Positions 1 to 8,404 of a DNA stretch of 24,654 bases are shown piece after piece. The DNA comes from an uncultured Mycoplasmatota bacterium (lineage in GTDB: Bacteria; Bacillota_I; Bacilli_A; Mycoplasmatales; Mycoplasmoidaceae), in the NCBI GenBank assembly GCA_949500635.1, contig CATAWQ010000006.1, positions 1 to 24,654 on the forward strand, given 5' to 3'. Position numbers and translations under genes: made by a program. Position 1 is the stretch's first letter, and each line of letters opens with the position of its first letter. Under the pieces are notes generated by a model. The model had not been told where the DNA came from, did not search any database, and saw only the letters and a program-made list of their open reading frames with translations.

Positions 1-1256
1 GTGCTGTTGGTAAAGCAATGGTTCCATCTGGTGCTTCAACAGGAGAAAGAGAAGCTTTAGAATTAAGAGATGGTGATAAAAAACGTTTTAATGGTAAAGG
101 TGTATTAAAAGCTGTAGAAAATATTAAGAAAATTATTACTCCAGCTATTATTGGTATGGATGCATCTAAACAAAATGAATTAGATGATGTAATGATTAAG
201 TTAGATGGTACTGAATTTAAAACAAATTTAGGTGCTAATGCAATCTTGGCTGTTTCATTAGCTGCAGCAAATGCTTCTGCTAATGCTTATGGTAAACCTT
301 TATACCAATACATTAGGGAAAACATCTTAGGAAGTAATGATAATTTATACAAGATGCCTGTTCCAATGCTAAATGTTATCAATGGAGGAGCACACGCTGA
401 TAATACTATTGATTTTCAAGAATTTATGTTTATGCCTGTAGGTGCTACAAGCATTAAGAAAGCTGTACAAATGGCTTCAGAATGTTTCCATGCATTACAA
501 AGCATTCTTAAGTCTAAAAAACAATCTACCGGTAAAGGTGATGAAGGAGGATTTGCTCCTGATTTAGATAAAGCAGAAGATGCTTTAGACTTAATGGTAG
601 AAGCGATTAAAGCTGCAGGTTACCAACCAGGTGTTGATAAAGATGTTGCTATTGCACTTGATGTTGCTGCTAGTGAATTATATGATTCAGAAAAAAAATT
701 ATATGTTTTTAAAAAGGCATTAGCTGAGAAGATTTTATCAACTGAAGAAGCCCATAAAACTACTGATCAAATGATTGATTACTTAGAAAAATTGATTAAT
801 AAATATCCTATCATTTCAATTGAAGATGGTTTAAGCGAAAATGACTGAGAAGGTTTTATTAAATTAATGCAAAGAGTTGGTAATAAAATTCAAATAGTCG
901 GTGATGATATTTATTGTACAAACCCAAAGATTTGTATGCGTGGTGTTGAAAACAAAGTTACAAATGCCATTTTAATTAAATTAAATCAAATTGGTTCATT
1001 AACTGAAACCATTCAAACAATTAAAATTGCAAAAAATGCTAATTGATGTGCCGTTGTATCTCATCGTTCAGGTGAAACAGAAGATACAACAATTGCTGAT
1101 TTAGCAGTTGCTTTAGGAACTGGACAAATCAAAACAGGTTCTATGTCTAGATCTGAAAGAATTTGTAAGTACAACCGTTTAATTGAAATTGAAAACGAAT
1201 TAGGTGTTAGAGCATCATATGATGGTGTAAAAACATTCTATAACTTATCCAAATAA
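1..1256 (+). CDS. eno: Enolase, 5'-truncated by the window edge
   Basis: Cytosolic glycolytic enzyme that dehydrates 2-phosphoglycerate to phosphoenolpyruvate. The reading frame enters the window at base 3 and lacks roughly the first 35 residues of the family. Enolase hallmarks follow in order: MVPSGASTGEREALELRDGD near the start, GGAHADN, the catalytic-Glu segment GDEGGFAPD, the metal-site SIEDGL, GDDIYCTN, the catalytic-Lys segment ILIKLNQIGSLTET, and the C-terminal SHRSGETEDT signature. Two in-frame TGA codons (846-848 and about 1044) fall where enolases carry Trp (SENDWEGF, NANWCAVV), which shows the UGA=Trp code. It ends with TAA at 1254-1256, five bases before pfkA, so the two probably share a transcript. 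Identity is certain; only the start is missing. Confidence 0.98.
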
Positions 1257-1261
1257 TTTAT

Positions 1262-2278
1262 ATGGCTAATAAATCTACTAAAGTAAAAAAAATTGCAATA
1301 TTAGCATCAGGTGGTAATTCACCTGGAATGAATAATGCCGTTATTGCTTTATGTAAGAAAGCAATAGCTAAAAAAATTATTCCTTATGTTATTTATGATG
1401 GTTATAAAGGTTTACTTGAAGAAAAATTTGTTTTAATAGACCAAGAAAAATTGCTTCATATTGAAGAATATAATTCACGTGGAAATATCTTTATTGGATC
1501 AGCACGTAGTCTTGACTTTTATAAACCTGAAGTAAAAATAAAAGCAGGTAAGATTCTAAAAAAACACGGAATAGATGTTTTATTTACTATAGGAGGAGAT
1601 GGTACTTATAAAGGCGCTGCCGGTCTCCATAAATGTGCCAAAGTTAATGTTATGGGATTACCAGGAACAATTGATAATGACATTTCAAGTAGCGAGCAAA
1701 CTATCGGCTTCTTTACTTGTTTAAATAGAATTGTTAATACAATAGATGCTTTAAGAGATTCATTCGATTCTCATAGCGGTGTATGTTTTTGTGAAGTTAT
1801 GGGTAGAGGTTTTAGTGATCTTGCAATCTATGCAGGGGTTGCTACAGATGCAGAAGCTATCGTTACAAAAGACAACATTAAGACTAAAGAAGAATTTTTA
1901 AAAATTGCAAATGAAACTAAAAATAATGGTAAGCGCTCATGTCTATTTGTAATTACTGAAAGTTTATATGGTAAAGATAGTTTGCCATCTTTGCAAGAAA
2001 TTGCTAAATATATTGAAAAAGAAACAGGTAGAGTTACAAGAGTTAATGTTATCGGTCATGTCCAACGTGGTGGAACTACCGATGCGTGAGATCGTGCTAA
2101 TGCCACATTAATGGCATATAAAGCTATGGATTGTGTTTTAGACGGTAAATTTAATAGAGTTATTTCAATGATTAAAGGTCAAATTGTTGATATAGACATT
2201 ATGAAAGCGACATCTGCAAGCAAAAAGAAAAATAAGATGAATATCTTAAAAGAACATAAAGAAGTTTGCTTAATTTAA
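1262..2278 (+). CDS. pfkA: ATP-dependent 6-phosphofructokinase
   Basis: Phosphorylates fructose 6-phosphate to fructose 1,6-bisphosphate, the committed step of glycolysis; 338 residues, slightly longer than the usual 320 because of a Lys-rich tail. Visible motifs are the nucleotide-binding GGNSPGMN (the usual Asp of GGDAPGMN is Asn here), GSARS, the ATP/Mg loop TIGGDGTYKGA, the catalytic GLPGTIDNDI with its Asp pair, the substrate-binding MGRG, and GHVQRGGTTDAWDR. The Trp in that last motif is the TGA at 2087-2089, where a standard-code translation would stop. It follows eno by five bases without a recognisable ribosome binding site, so it is probably translated from the eno-pfkA mRNA. A strong hairpin lies just after the stop codon. 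Confidence 0.97.
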
Positions 2279-2281
2279 TTT

Positions 2282-2307
2282 AAACACAGAGTTAATCCTC
2301 TGTGTTT
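2282..2307 (+). terminator. Rho-independent terminator after eno-pfkA
   Basis: A perfect 10-bp inverted repeat, AAACACAGAG (2282-2291) with CTCTGTGTTT (2298-2307), separated by a 6-base loop and followed by a short T-rich run. It starts four bases after the pfkA stop and closes the glycolytic transcript before the U32 pair. Confidence 0.85.
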
Positions 2308-2311
2308 TTCT

Positions 2312-2317
2312 TATAAT
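2312..2317 (+). promoter_or_regulatory. -10 box for the U32 pair, leaderless geometry
   Basis: A consensus TATAAT ends exactly 7 bases before the ATG at 2325, placing the expected transcription start on or next to the A of the start codon. No -35 consensus and no Shine-Dalgarno sequence are visible; the -35 position would fall inside the upstream terminator hairpin. Confidence 0.6.
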
Positions 2318-2324
2318 TTTAAGT

Positions 2325-3215
2325 ATGAAAGTTTTGATCGGTCCTACAAACTATGAAAATGCTCTCGATCTTATTAATATTAATGTTGATTATTTAATCA
2401 TAGGTCAAGAAGGTTTTTCTGTAAGAAATAATTACAATTTTTCTTTAGAAGAATTAGAAAAAATAATTTCACAAAAGAAAAATACTAAAATTCTTATTTT
2501 AGTTAATCGAATCTTTTTTGAAGAAGACATTAATCCTTTAATTGCATATTTACTGAACTTATCCAAATTAAGTATTGATGGAATTATATTTGCAGATTTT
2601 GGTGTTATCCAAATTTGCAACGAGCAAAACTTAAAATTTGATTTTTTTTATAATCCAGAAACATTAGTTACAAATTACGGTAGTTTTGATTTTTATTTAA
2701 GAAATAAGATTAATAATGTTTTTGTTTCTAGAGAATTAAGAAAAAAAGAGCTCTTAGAAATTTTAGATAATAAAAATAAAATGAATGTTGGCATTCAAGG
2801 AGCCGGATATTCGTTCATTATGGAGTCTAAATGAAAAATGATTGAAAACTTCAATAAAGAATATGACCTTCAAATTCCTATAAATAAAAAATTATTTTTA
2901 AATGAAGAAACAAGAAACTTTCCAACAATTATTTATCAAGATAAATATGGTACATATTTATATACTGCTTATAGTTTATCAACCATTAAGTTTTTAAATG
3001 AATTAAATAAATTGGACTATTTATACATTGATTCATTTTTACATGATGCTAACTGAGTATTAGAAATTACTAAATTATATAAACAAGCAATCATTGATCC
3101 AAATAATATTACAAAATATGAATCCTTAGAAAAACTGATTTGTAAAAACGAATCAGTTAATAATGGATTTTTAGGAGACACTAAGGATATGGTGTATTTA
3201 AGAGATGAAAAATAA
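2325..3215 (+). CDS. U32-family protein, first of a tandem pair, lacking the Cys cluster
   Basis: A 296-residue protein read through two TGA-Trp codons. It resembles the shorter member of the tandem U32 pairs of Firmicutes (B. subtilis YrrN/YrrO, TrhP1/TrhP2), proteins linked to hydroxylation of wobble uridine in tRNA. The N-terminus (MKVLIGPTNYENALDL) and an alternating strand/helix pattern suggest the U32 TIM-barrel-like fold. GIQGAGYSFIMESKW sits where the partner has its GALCIAYSGRC signature, but here no cysteines are present. That fits a non-catalytic, Fe-S-free subunit. The gene overlaps the next one by 11 bases, implying translational coupling and a stoichiometric complex. The start is supported by a -10 box 7 bases upstream. 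The assignment rests mainly on position and partial similarity. Confidence 0.7.
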
Positions 3216-4410
3216 AATTGAGTTATTATCACCTGCTGGTGATATTATTAAAGGTAAATATGCTTTAAACTATGGAGCAGATGCTATTTATTTAGGTGCT
3301 AAAGCATATTCTTTAAGAGCGAGGAGTTCAAATTTTGATTTTGATGAAGTTGCAGAAATAATAAATTATGCTCATTCATTAAATAAAAAAATATATCTTG
3401 TTACCAACATTGTTTGTCATAATGCTCATTTAAATGCTTTTGATGATTTTATAAGTCGAATAATTTCGCTTAAACCTGATGCATATATTTGTACTGATCC
3501 TTTTATTATGGATCGTATTAAACAGCATGATGATAATGCAGAGATTCATGTTTCTACTCAACAATCAGTATGTAATTCAAAAGCAGCATTATTCTTTAAG
3601 AATAATGGATGCAAAAGAATTATTTTAGCTCGTGAAAATAGTTATGAACAAATATTTAAAATGATTACAGCATTAAAAAATGCTATAGATGTAGAACATT
3701 TTATTCATGGAGCTTTATGCATTGCTTATTCTGGCAGATGCATGATTAGTAATAATTTTTCATTAAGGGATTCTAATGTAGGTGGTTGTGCTCAAAGTTG
3801 TAGATGGGTCTATAAAATTTATGATGAGCATAAAACTTATTCAAGCAAATTCACTATGTCAGCTAAAGATATGAACCAAATTGCTAACATGCCAAAATTA
3901 ATAGATTCTGGAATTAAATCTTTTAAGATTGAAGGAAGAATGAAATCTGAGTTTTATATTGCTACTGTTGTTAATACTTATCGTAAACTAATTGATGAAT
4001 ATTTAACAACAAAACAAACAAAAGATATTAATAAATATCTTGACGAAATTAAAAACGCTGAAAATAGACCAACAGCACATGGTTGGTTTAATGGTCATCC
4101 AAACAAAGATGAAATGCTTTATCATGATGTAGAAACAAAAGTTAATCAAATCTTTGCTTTTGTTGTCTATAAAAAGATTTCTGATAATACTTATGAAGTT
4201 ATTTCAAGAAATAACTTTAACAAAGATATGGAATTTGTTATTATTGGTCCAAATCATAAAAATATTAAAACAAAAATTAAATTTATTAAGGATAATTTAG
4301 GTAATTTAATTTCTGTAGTTAAAACTCCAATGAGCAAAGTATCTATTACATTTGATCAACAATTTGAATTGAATAAAAATGATATAGCAAGAATTGCTAA
4401 TAATGTTTAA
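3205..4410 (+). CDS. U32-family protein, probable tRNA 5-hydroxyuridine synthase (TrhP/YrrO type)
   Basis: A 401-residue cytosolic U32-family protein. Historically annotated as peptidase or collagenase; characterised bacterial members (TrhP, RlhA) hydroxylate RNA bases using an Fe-S cluster. It begins with the family start ELLSPAGD and GADAIYLGAKAYSLRA. The U32 signature EHFIHGALCIAYSGRCMIS follows, then GGCAQSCRW. The four cysteines C172, C179, C195 and C199 match the expected cluster ligands. FKIEGRMKSEFYIATVV and a C-terminal beta-rich region complete the fold. It is the second gene of an overlapping pair with the cysteine-free U32 protein, the arrangement seen for YrrN/YrrO. The RNA target (tRNA U34 rather than 23S C2501) is inferred from that pairing. 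Confidence 0.88.
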   Translation: MKNKIELLSPAGDIIKGKYALNYGADAIYLGAKAYSLRARSSNFDFDEVAEIINYAHSLNKKIYLVTNIVCHNAHLNAFDDFISRIISLKPDAYICTDPFIMDRIKQHDDNAEIHVSTQQSVCNSKAALFFKNNGCKRIILARENSYEQIFKMITALKNAIDVEHFIHGALCIAYSGRCMISNNFSLRDSNVGGCAQSCRWVYKIYDEHKTYSSKFTMSAKDMNQIANMPKLIDSGIKSFKIEGRMKSEFYIATVVNTYRKLIDEYLTTKQTKDINKYLDEIKNAENRPTAHGWFNGHPNKDEMLYHDVETKVNQIFAFVVYKKISDNTYEVISRNNFNKDMEFVIIGPNHKNIKTKIKFIKDNLGNLISVVKTPMSKVSITFDQQFELNKNDIARIANNV

Positions 4411-4490
4411 TTTAGATTTTTTAAATAATTTCTAAAAATTTTTACAAAAATATCCTCTAACAACCATAGGTATATATGTGGTGGTAAATA
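4411..4490. other. Short AT-rich spacer with possible weak -10
   Basis: Eighty bases between the U32 gene and the small repeat protein. It contains no convincing hairpin terminator. TATATA at 4471-4476 lies 14 bases before the ATG at 4491 and could be a weak -10. GGTGG at about 4480-4484 is the only purine-rich element near a ribosome-binding position. Confidence 0.3.
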
Positions 4491-4841
4491 ATGAATAATT
4501 TAAAGAAAGAGACTATTATCGTTAAGAATATTGAACAATTAAAACAAATTATTAAAAACAATTCTTATAATCATTATGAATTAGTTGAGCCGATTATGAT
4601 TAAAGGTGTTAAATGTTCTAAACCAGAGCAAAAAGCTCCAGAATGATTTTCAAGTTGAGTTAAAAGCCAATATGAAAAAACTCCACCATCATGATTCACT
4701 GGTTGAGTTAAAAACCAATATGAAAAAGATATTAAACACATTAATAATCGTTTAGATAATGTTGATAAACGTTTAGACAAACATGATCAATTGTTTGAAA
4801 TGGTTCTTGATCAATTCAAGAAACACAAATGAATTAAATAA
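4491..4841 (+). CDS. Small coiled-coil protein with a duplicated WF..WVK.QYEK motif
   Basis: A 116-residue protein visible only with UGA=Trp; a standard-code reading is broken by five TGA codons (4644, 4656, 4692, 4704, 4830). The N-terminal 40 residues are charged and probably helical. A tandem repeat of 16 residues follows: WFSSWVKSQYEK at residues 52-63 and WFTGWVKNQYEK at 68-79. The C-terminus (IKHINNRLDNVDKRLDKHD and on) has heptad-like spacing typical of a coiled coil. No signal peptide or membrane segment is present. The coiled-coil tail recalls small mycoplasma coiled-coil families such as DUF16/UPF0134, but that link is weak and the function is unknown. It is followed by a strong bidirectional terminator. 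Confidence 0.75.
4638..4727 (+). repeat. Tandem 48-bp coding repeat, two copies
   Basis: Two copies of a 16-codon unit at 4638-4685 and from 4686. They share TTGAGTTAAAA and CCAATATGAAAAA at equivalent positions. The duplication lies inside the 116-residue protein and encodes Trp-Phe/Trp-Val-Lys/Gln-Tyr-Glu-Lys twice. Copies differ mostly by conservative changes, so this is a settled internal duplication rather than a recent slippage product. Confidence 0.8.
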
Positions 4842-4866
4842 TCTTAAAACAAAATAGTTACTAATT

Positions 4867-4894
4867 AAAAACGCACCAAATTGAGTGCGTTTTT
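4867..4894. terminator. Bidirectional Rho-independent terminator
   Basis: A perfect 10-bp stem, AAAAACGCAC (4867-4876) with GTGCGTTTTT (4885-4894), around an 8-base loop. T-runs end the stem on both strands, so it can stop the plus-strand small-protein transcript and the minus-strand pta transcript, whose stop codon is at 4906-4908. It is the only convergent junction of the window that carries a clear hairpin. Confidence 0.85.
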
Positions 4895-4905
4895 AAATTG
4901 TAATT

Positions 4906-5889
4906 TTATTTTTTAGACTTTCTAATGATTGCTTGATAAGCAGTAATGTATGATAGTTTTATAACATCATCAGTAGAAGCACCACGACTTAGGTCGTTGA
5001 CCGGTAAGTCTAATCCGATTAACACAGGACCAATAGCATCATATCCACCCATTCTCTGAGCAATTTTATAACCTATATTACCAGCATCTATATTAGGGAA
5101 CACATAGATTTTAGCATTTGTTTCTCAATCTAAAGTTTTAGCTTTTTTATGCATTACTTGTGGAACAAAAGAAGCATCAAATTGAATTTCACCAAAAATT
5201 TGAAAAGCTTTTGCTTCTTCATCATTTTTTAATAATTCATATGCCCCTCTAACCTTATCTACTGATTCGCCAGCACCACTTCCAGCAGTTGAATAACTTA
5301 ACAAAGCAATTTTTAAATTAGTCATTGACACTATGTCTTTTGCAAAAAAGCCTAACATTTTAGCAATGTTTGCTAGTTGGACCGAATCAGGGTATAAATT
5401 AATTGCGCAATCACCAAAAATATATTGATCTTCTCCTTTTTCTAATACAAAAGCACTGCAAACTAATTTAGCACCTGGAGCAGTTTTAACGATTTGAAGA
5501 GCAGGTTTTAATGTATCTTTAGTAGAATACTGAATTCCACATATTTCTCCATCTGCTTCACCCATTTTAACCATTAATGAAGCTAAATAATTAGGTTGTT
5601 TCGTTAACTGTTTAGCTTGTTCATCAGTCATACCTTTAGATTTTCTACATTCATATAAGAATGTAGAATATTTTGATAGATCCATTTTTTCAATTACCAC
5701 ATAATCTAAGTCAATTCCTGGAAACACTTCTGATTCTGTTCTAAAAATTAAAATTGGTCTAACTATGTTATTTGCTTTCAATTGTTTAGCGGCATCATAA
5801 ATACTTTTATCTCAACCTTCTGGATAAACAATTCTTGGTTTATATTCGTTACTTGTTAATTTTTGTTTTAAATTATTTGTAAAGCTCAT
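4906..5889 (-). CDS. pta: Phosphate acetyltransferase
   Basis: Converts acetyl-CoA and phosphate to acetyl-phosphate and CoA, the step before acetate kinase in the ATP-yielding acetate pathway of fermentative mollicutes. The 327 residues match the usual short, single-domain bacterial Pta. The start MSFTNNLKQKL at 5889 restores the family N-terminus (RIVYPEGWDKSIYDAA); TGA-Trp codons occur there and at about 5127. Further landmarks are GEADGEICG, a phosphotransacetylase core with SYSTAGSGAGESVDKV, FPNIDAGNIGYKIAQRMGG, and the C-terminal signature SRGASTDDV with an Arg and Asp expected near the active site. It is divergent from coaD across a palindromic promoter and ends at a bidirectional terminator, so it appears to be monocistronic. 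The acetate kinase gene is not in this window. Confidence 0.96.
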
Positions 5890-5915
5890 AATATTTCTTT
5901 CATTTATTAATATCT

Positions 5916-5933
5916 TTAATTATATATAATTAA
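5916..5933. promoter_or_regulatory. Palindromic divergent promoter between pta and coaD
   Basis: The 18-base perfect palindrome TTAATTATATATAATTAA holds a consensus TATAAT on each strand: plus-strand 5925-5930 for coaD (ATG 5952) and minus-strand 5924-5919 for pta (ATG 5889). The two -10 boxes sit back to back, so each promoter's upstream region lies over the other's start region and the two should compete for polymerase. The predicted leaders are about 15 and 22 nt. Confidence 0.6.
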
Positions 5934-5951
5934 CATACTCATTTTACATTC

Positions 5952-6389
5952 ATGAAAAACGCTATTTTTCCTGGTTCATTTGATCCTATTCATGGTGGTC
6001 ATATTGACATAATCAAACGTGCAAGTAAATTATTTGATAATTTATATATTGTTGTCTCTGTAAATATAAGTAAAAAATCAAAACCTCTTAATGAACGTTA
6101 TTTAGAAACTAAGAAAGTAGTTGATAAACTGAAATTAAAAAATGTTAAAGTTTATAAAAATGAAAATTTTACTATTGACTTTGCAAATAGACACAAGTGC
6201 AAATATATTGTCCGTTCGTTAAGAGATACTAAAGACTTTAAATATGAATTAATGATGGCTCAATCTAACTACAAGTTAGAAAGTAATTTAGAAACAATAT
6301 TGTTTTTCTCTAATCCATCATTAACAAATATTTCTTCTCATACAATTAGAAAAATACAGAAAAATATGAAAGTCTTAAAAAAAGATTAA
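5952..6389 (+). CDS. coaD: Phosphopantetheine adenylyltransferase
   Basis: Transfers AMP from ATP to 4'-phosphopantetheine, giving dephospho-CoA, the penultimate step of CoA synthesis. The 145 residues are slightly shorter than the usual 160. The nucleotidyltransferase motif is PGSFDPIHGGH with the HxGH pair, followed by the family segments YIVRSLRDTKDFKYELMMAQSN and NISSHTIRKI, which bind ATP and the pantetheine substrate. It is divergent from pta, an enzyme whose substrate is acetyl-CoA, and its stop codon overlaps that of the minus-strand CBS-domain protein by four bases. There is no Shine-Dalgarno sequence. A pantothenate kinase (coaX) lies 1.3 kb downstream on the same strand. Confidence 0.94.
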   Translation: MKNAIFPGSFDPIHGGHIDIIKRASKLFDNLYIVVSVNISKKSKPLNERYLETKKVVDKLKLKNVKVYKNENFTIDFANRHKCKYIVRSLRDTKDFKYELMMAQSNYKLESNLETILFFSNPSLTNISSHTIRKIQKNMKVLKKD

Positions 6390-7627
6390 AGTTTAGTTAT
6401 TTCATATTTTAATCTATTAGCTCTTTGAGATTTTATTACCACTACTGAAAAGTTTTTATTTTCATAATGATCATGTCATTTGTTGTGAGAGAATTTGAAG
6501 ATAGACTTTAAGTATGTTTCTAAAGTGATTTTCTTATTCTTGATTTTAATACCAATATAATTTAACATAAAATTATAAGCATTAACTCCAGGATCAACAA
6601 CTCACGTAAATGAGTTAATTGTTTGAATAGTATTGACTAAATCTTTTTCATCATAGATTTTACCAACTAATTGTTCAAGAATAATTTCCATAGTAATAAT
6701 TCCTGATAATTTCTTAGAATCTTTTTTATTGACAACACCCAACATATGAGTGTTAGTACGCTGCATTATTCTTAATGCATCGTCTAATTTTGTGTTGCAT
6801 GTGACAAAATGTAATGCAGTTAAAAAATCATTAATCTTAAATGATTTGCCAATATTTTTATCAATTGCTCATGCTTCTAATATATCTTTACCTAAGATGA
6901 ATCCGACGGCTCTACCTCTGTTGTTAATTACAGGTATTCTTGAGTATTCAGTTTTGGTAAACTTTTTCATAATTTCTGAAAAGCTATCAGAGGTATTGAT
7001 ATATACATATCTTCTAACCATAGCATTAGATACAGGTGTGTCATCAAATTTTAAAGCATTACTTACAAGACTAGCTTCATCTTTTTCTAACACCCCTTCC
7101 TTTTGAATTTCTTTAACAAGATATTTAACTTCTCTTTCACTTGCAGTAAGTTGCTTAGTGTCTTTATCAAAAATTAAAAAGAAAATATAACTAATTGGAA
7201 AAAATAAATAATAAAATACAAGAATTGTTATTCAGAAATAATTTATTCATTCTAATGAATATTTTCTAGCTATTGATTTTGGTAAATATTCACAAAAAAT
7301 TAAAACAATAAATGCTAATATACCAGTAGCTAATGCTACATACATTGTTTGACCATTAGCTTCTACCATGTATGTTACTAATGAAGAAACTACAATATTA
7401 CAAATAGTATTTCCAATAAGGACTGCCCCTAATGTTAATGAATAATTATTAAGTATTTTAATAACAGATTTATTTTTAAAAGAGTCTAATTTGTTACCGT
7501 TAGTTCATGATAACCATTGGTAAGGTTTAATGTTTGTAATGGAGATCTCATTGCCTGAAAAGAGACTACTAAGAATGCTTAATAAAATTATAAATATAGA
7601 AATAATAATGTTCACACTTGTATTCAT
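6386..7627 (-). CDS. CNNM/CBS-domain membrane protein (HlyC/CorC family)
   Basis: A 413-residue protein of the hemolysin-C/CorC/PfpA class, whose members are implicated in Mg2+/Co2+ efflux or homeostasis. The N-terminal CNNM (DUF21) domain of about 170 residues has several hydrophobic helices and the typical LFSGNEISI, GNTICNIVVSSL and CEYLPKSIARKYS segments. A CBS pair follows at about residues 190-310 (MVRRYVYI...SRIPVIN...VGFILGKDIL and ALRIMQ...GIITMEIILEQLVGKIYDE). The C-terminus resembles the CorC_HlyC domain. Seven or more Trp are encoded by TGA. The ATG at 7627 lies 9 bases after a TATAAA box. Its stop overlaps that of coaD tail to tail. Hemolysis is not implied; ion transport is the family inference. 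Confidence 0.9.
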
Positions 7628-7636
7628 ATAATATAT

Positions 7637-7644
7637 TTTATAAA
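7637..7644. promoter_or_regulatory. Symmetric -10 shared by the CBS-protein gene and coaX
   Basis: The palindrome TTTATAAA gives TATAAA on the plus strand (7639-7644, 12 bases before the coaX ATG at 7657) and TATAAA on the minus strand (7642-7637, 9 bases before the ATG at 7627). The two start codons are only 29 bases apart, so both promoters have to use this one AT-rich patch. Confidence 0.5.
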
Positions 7645-7656
7645 ATTAAATTGTTT

Positions 7657-8403
7657 ATGAAACTAATTATTGATGCTGGTAATACAAATATCAAGATCGG
7701 TTATTATAAAAATAATGTACAAATTAACTTTGTTAATTTTCCTAAAGAAAATATTGAAAAAGTTTCATTACCAAAAATTAATGAAAAAGTTTCTTTTGTT
7801 GCCATCGGTAGTGTAATTCCTAGTTTTAATCGAATAATTTCAAAAAAGATTTTTAAGGAATATAAAATAAAACCGATTATTATTTCAAATAAAATGTTTA
7901 GTAAGCATTTTAATTTAAAGAAATTTAATCTAAATGAAATTGGTACAGATATTTTAGGGCTTGCACTTTATTTAAAAAATAATCATAAAAAAGCTATGGC
8001 TATTAGTTTTGGTACTGCTACTTTTTCTGTAGCAGTTAATAATAGACAAATATATGGAGTTATTATTGCTCCTGCTTTTTTGTCTGCTTTTGATAATTTA
8101 AATAAGTTAACCGAATTAACACGAACAAATAACTTTAATGTAAATAAAAAGTTGCATAATCAATTTAAATTTGGAAATAATACTGCAGAGGCCTTAGCCG
8201 CTGGAATTAATCATTTGTCAAAAGGATTTATTGATAATATGTATGATTATGCTAAAAATGAAATTAAGCTTAATAAACTTTATATCTGTGGTGGTAAAAG
8301 CAAAGAGATGCATTTTTTAAATTCTAAAGAGTATAGTAAAAAAATAATAACCTTATCTGATCCTGTTATTCAAGGTTATTATTATTTGATAAAATCTTTG
8401 TAA
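7657..8403 (+). CDS. coaX: Type III pantothenate kinase, divergent
   Basis: Phosphorylates pantothenate, the first step of CoA synthesis; 248 residues, the usual CoaX length. The start MKLIIDAGNTNIKIG gives the ATP-binding DxGNTxxK motif at once. The longer in-frame start at 7618 is a TTG that would add 13 unrelated residues and overlap the divergent gene. Other family blocks are degraded but recognisable: IGTDILG for PGADR (the Asp kept, Arg lost), SFGTATFSVAV for DFGTATT, GVIIAPAFLSAFDNL for GI..PG...S..AL with the Gly lost, and FGNNTAEALAAGINHLSKGFID for the G.NT..A...G block. GGK near the C-terminus fits the family. Proximity to coaD supports a CoA role. Its stop is one base from the stop of the lipoprotein gene. 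Confidence 0.78.
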   Translation: MKLIIDAGNTNIKIGYYKNNVQINFVNFPKENIEKVSLPKINEKVSFVAIGSVIPSFNRIISKKIFKEYKIKPIIISNKMFSKHFNLKKFNLNEIGTDILGLALYLKNNHKKAMAISFGTATFSVAVNNRQIYGVIIAPAFLSAFDNLNKLTELTRTNNFNVNKKLHNQFKFGNNTAEALAAGINHLSKGFIDNMYDYAKNEIKLNKLYICGGKSKEMHFLNSKEYSKKIITLSDPVIQGYYYLIKSL

Positions 8404-8404
8404 A

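Noticed and set aside
846..2089. Apparent premature stops in eno, pfkA and many other genes
   Set aside because: All are TGA at positions where the families have Trp; they are ordinary sense codons under genetic code 4, not frameshifts or pseudogenes.
4574..4780. Minus-strand frame with repeated FSYWLLTQ
   Set aside because: This is the antisense image of the 48-bp tandem repeat in the plus-strand small protein; coiled-coil character and code-4 Trp usage favour the plus strand.
6750..7106. Plus-strand reading frame of 118 residues inside the CBS-domain gene
   Set aside because: It is antisense to the well-supported CBS domains of the minus-strand gene and has no recognisable domain.
7618..7656. 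Longer coaX start at 7618
   Set aside because: The codon is TTG, it would overlap the divergent gene's start, and the CoaX family begins at MKLIIDAGNTN (7657).
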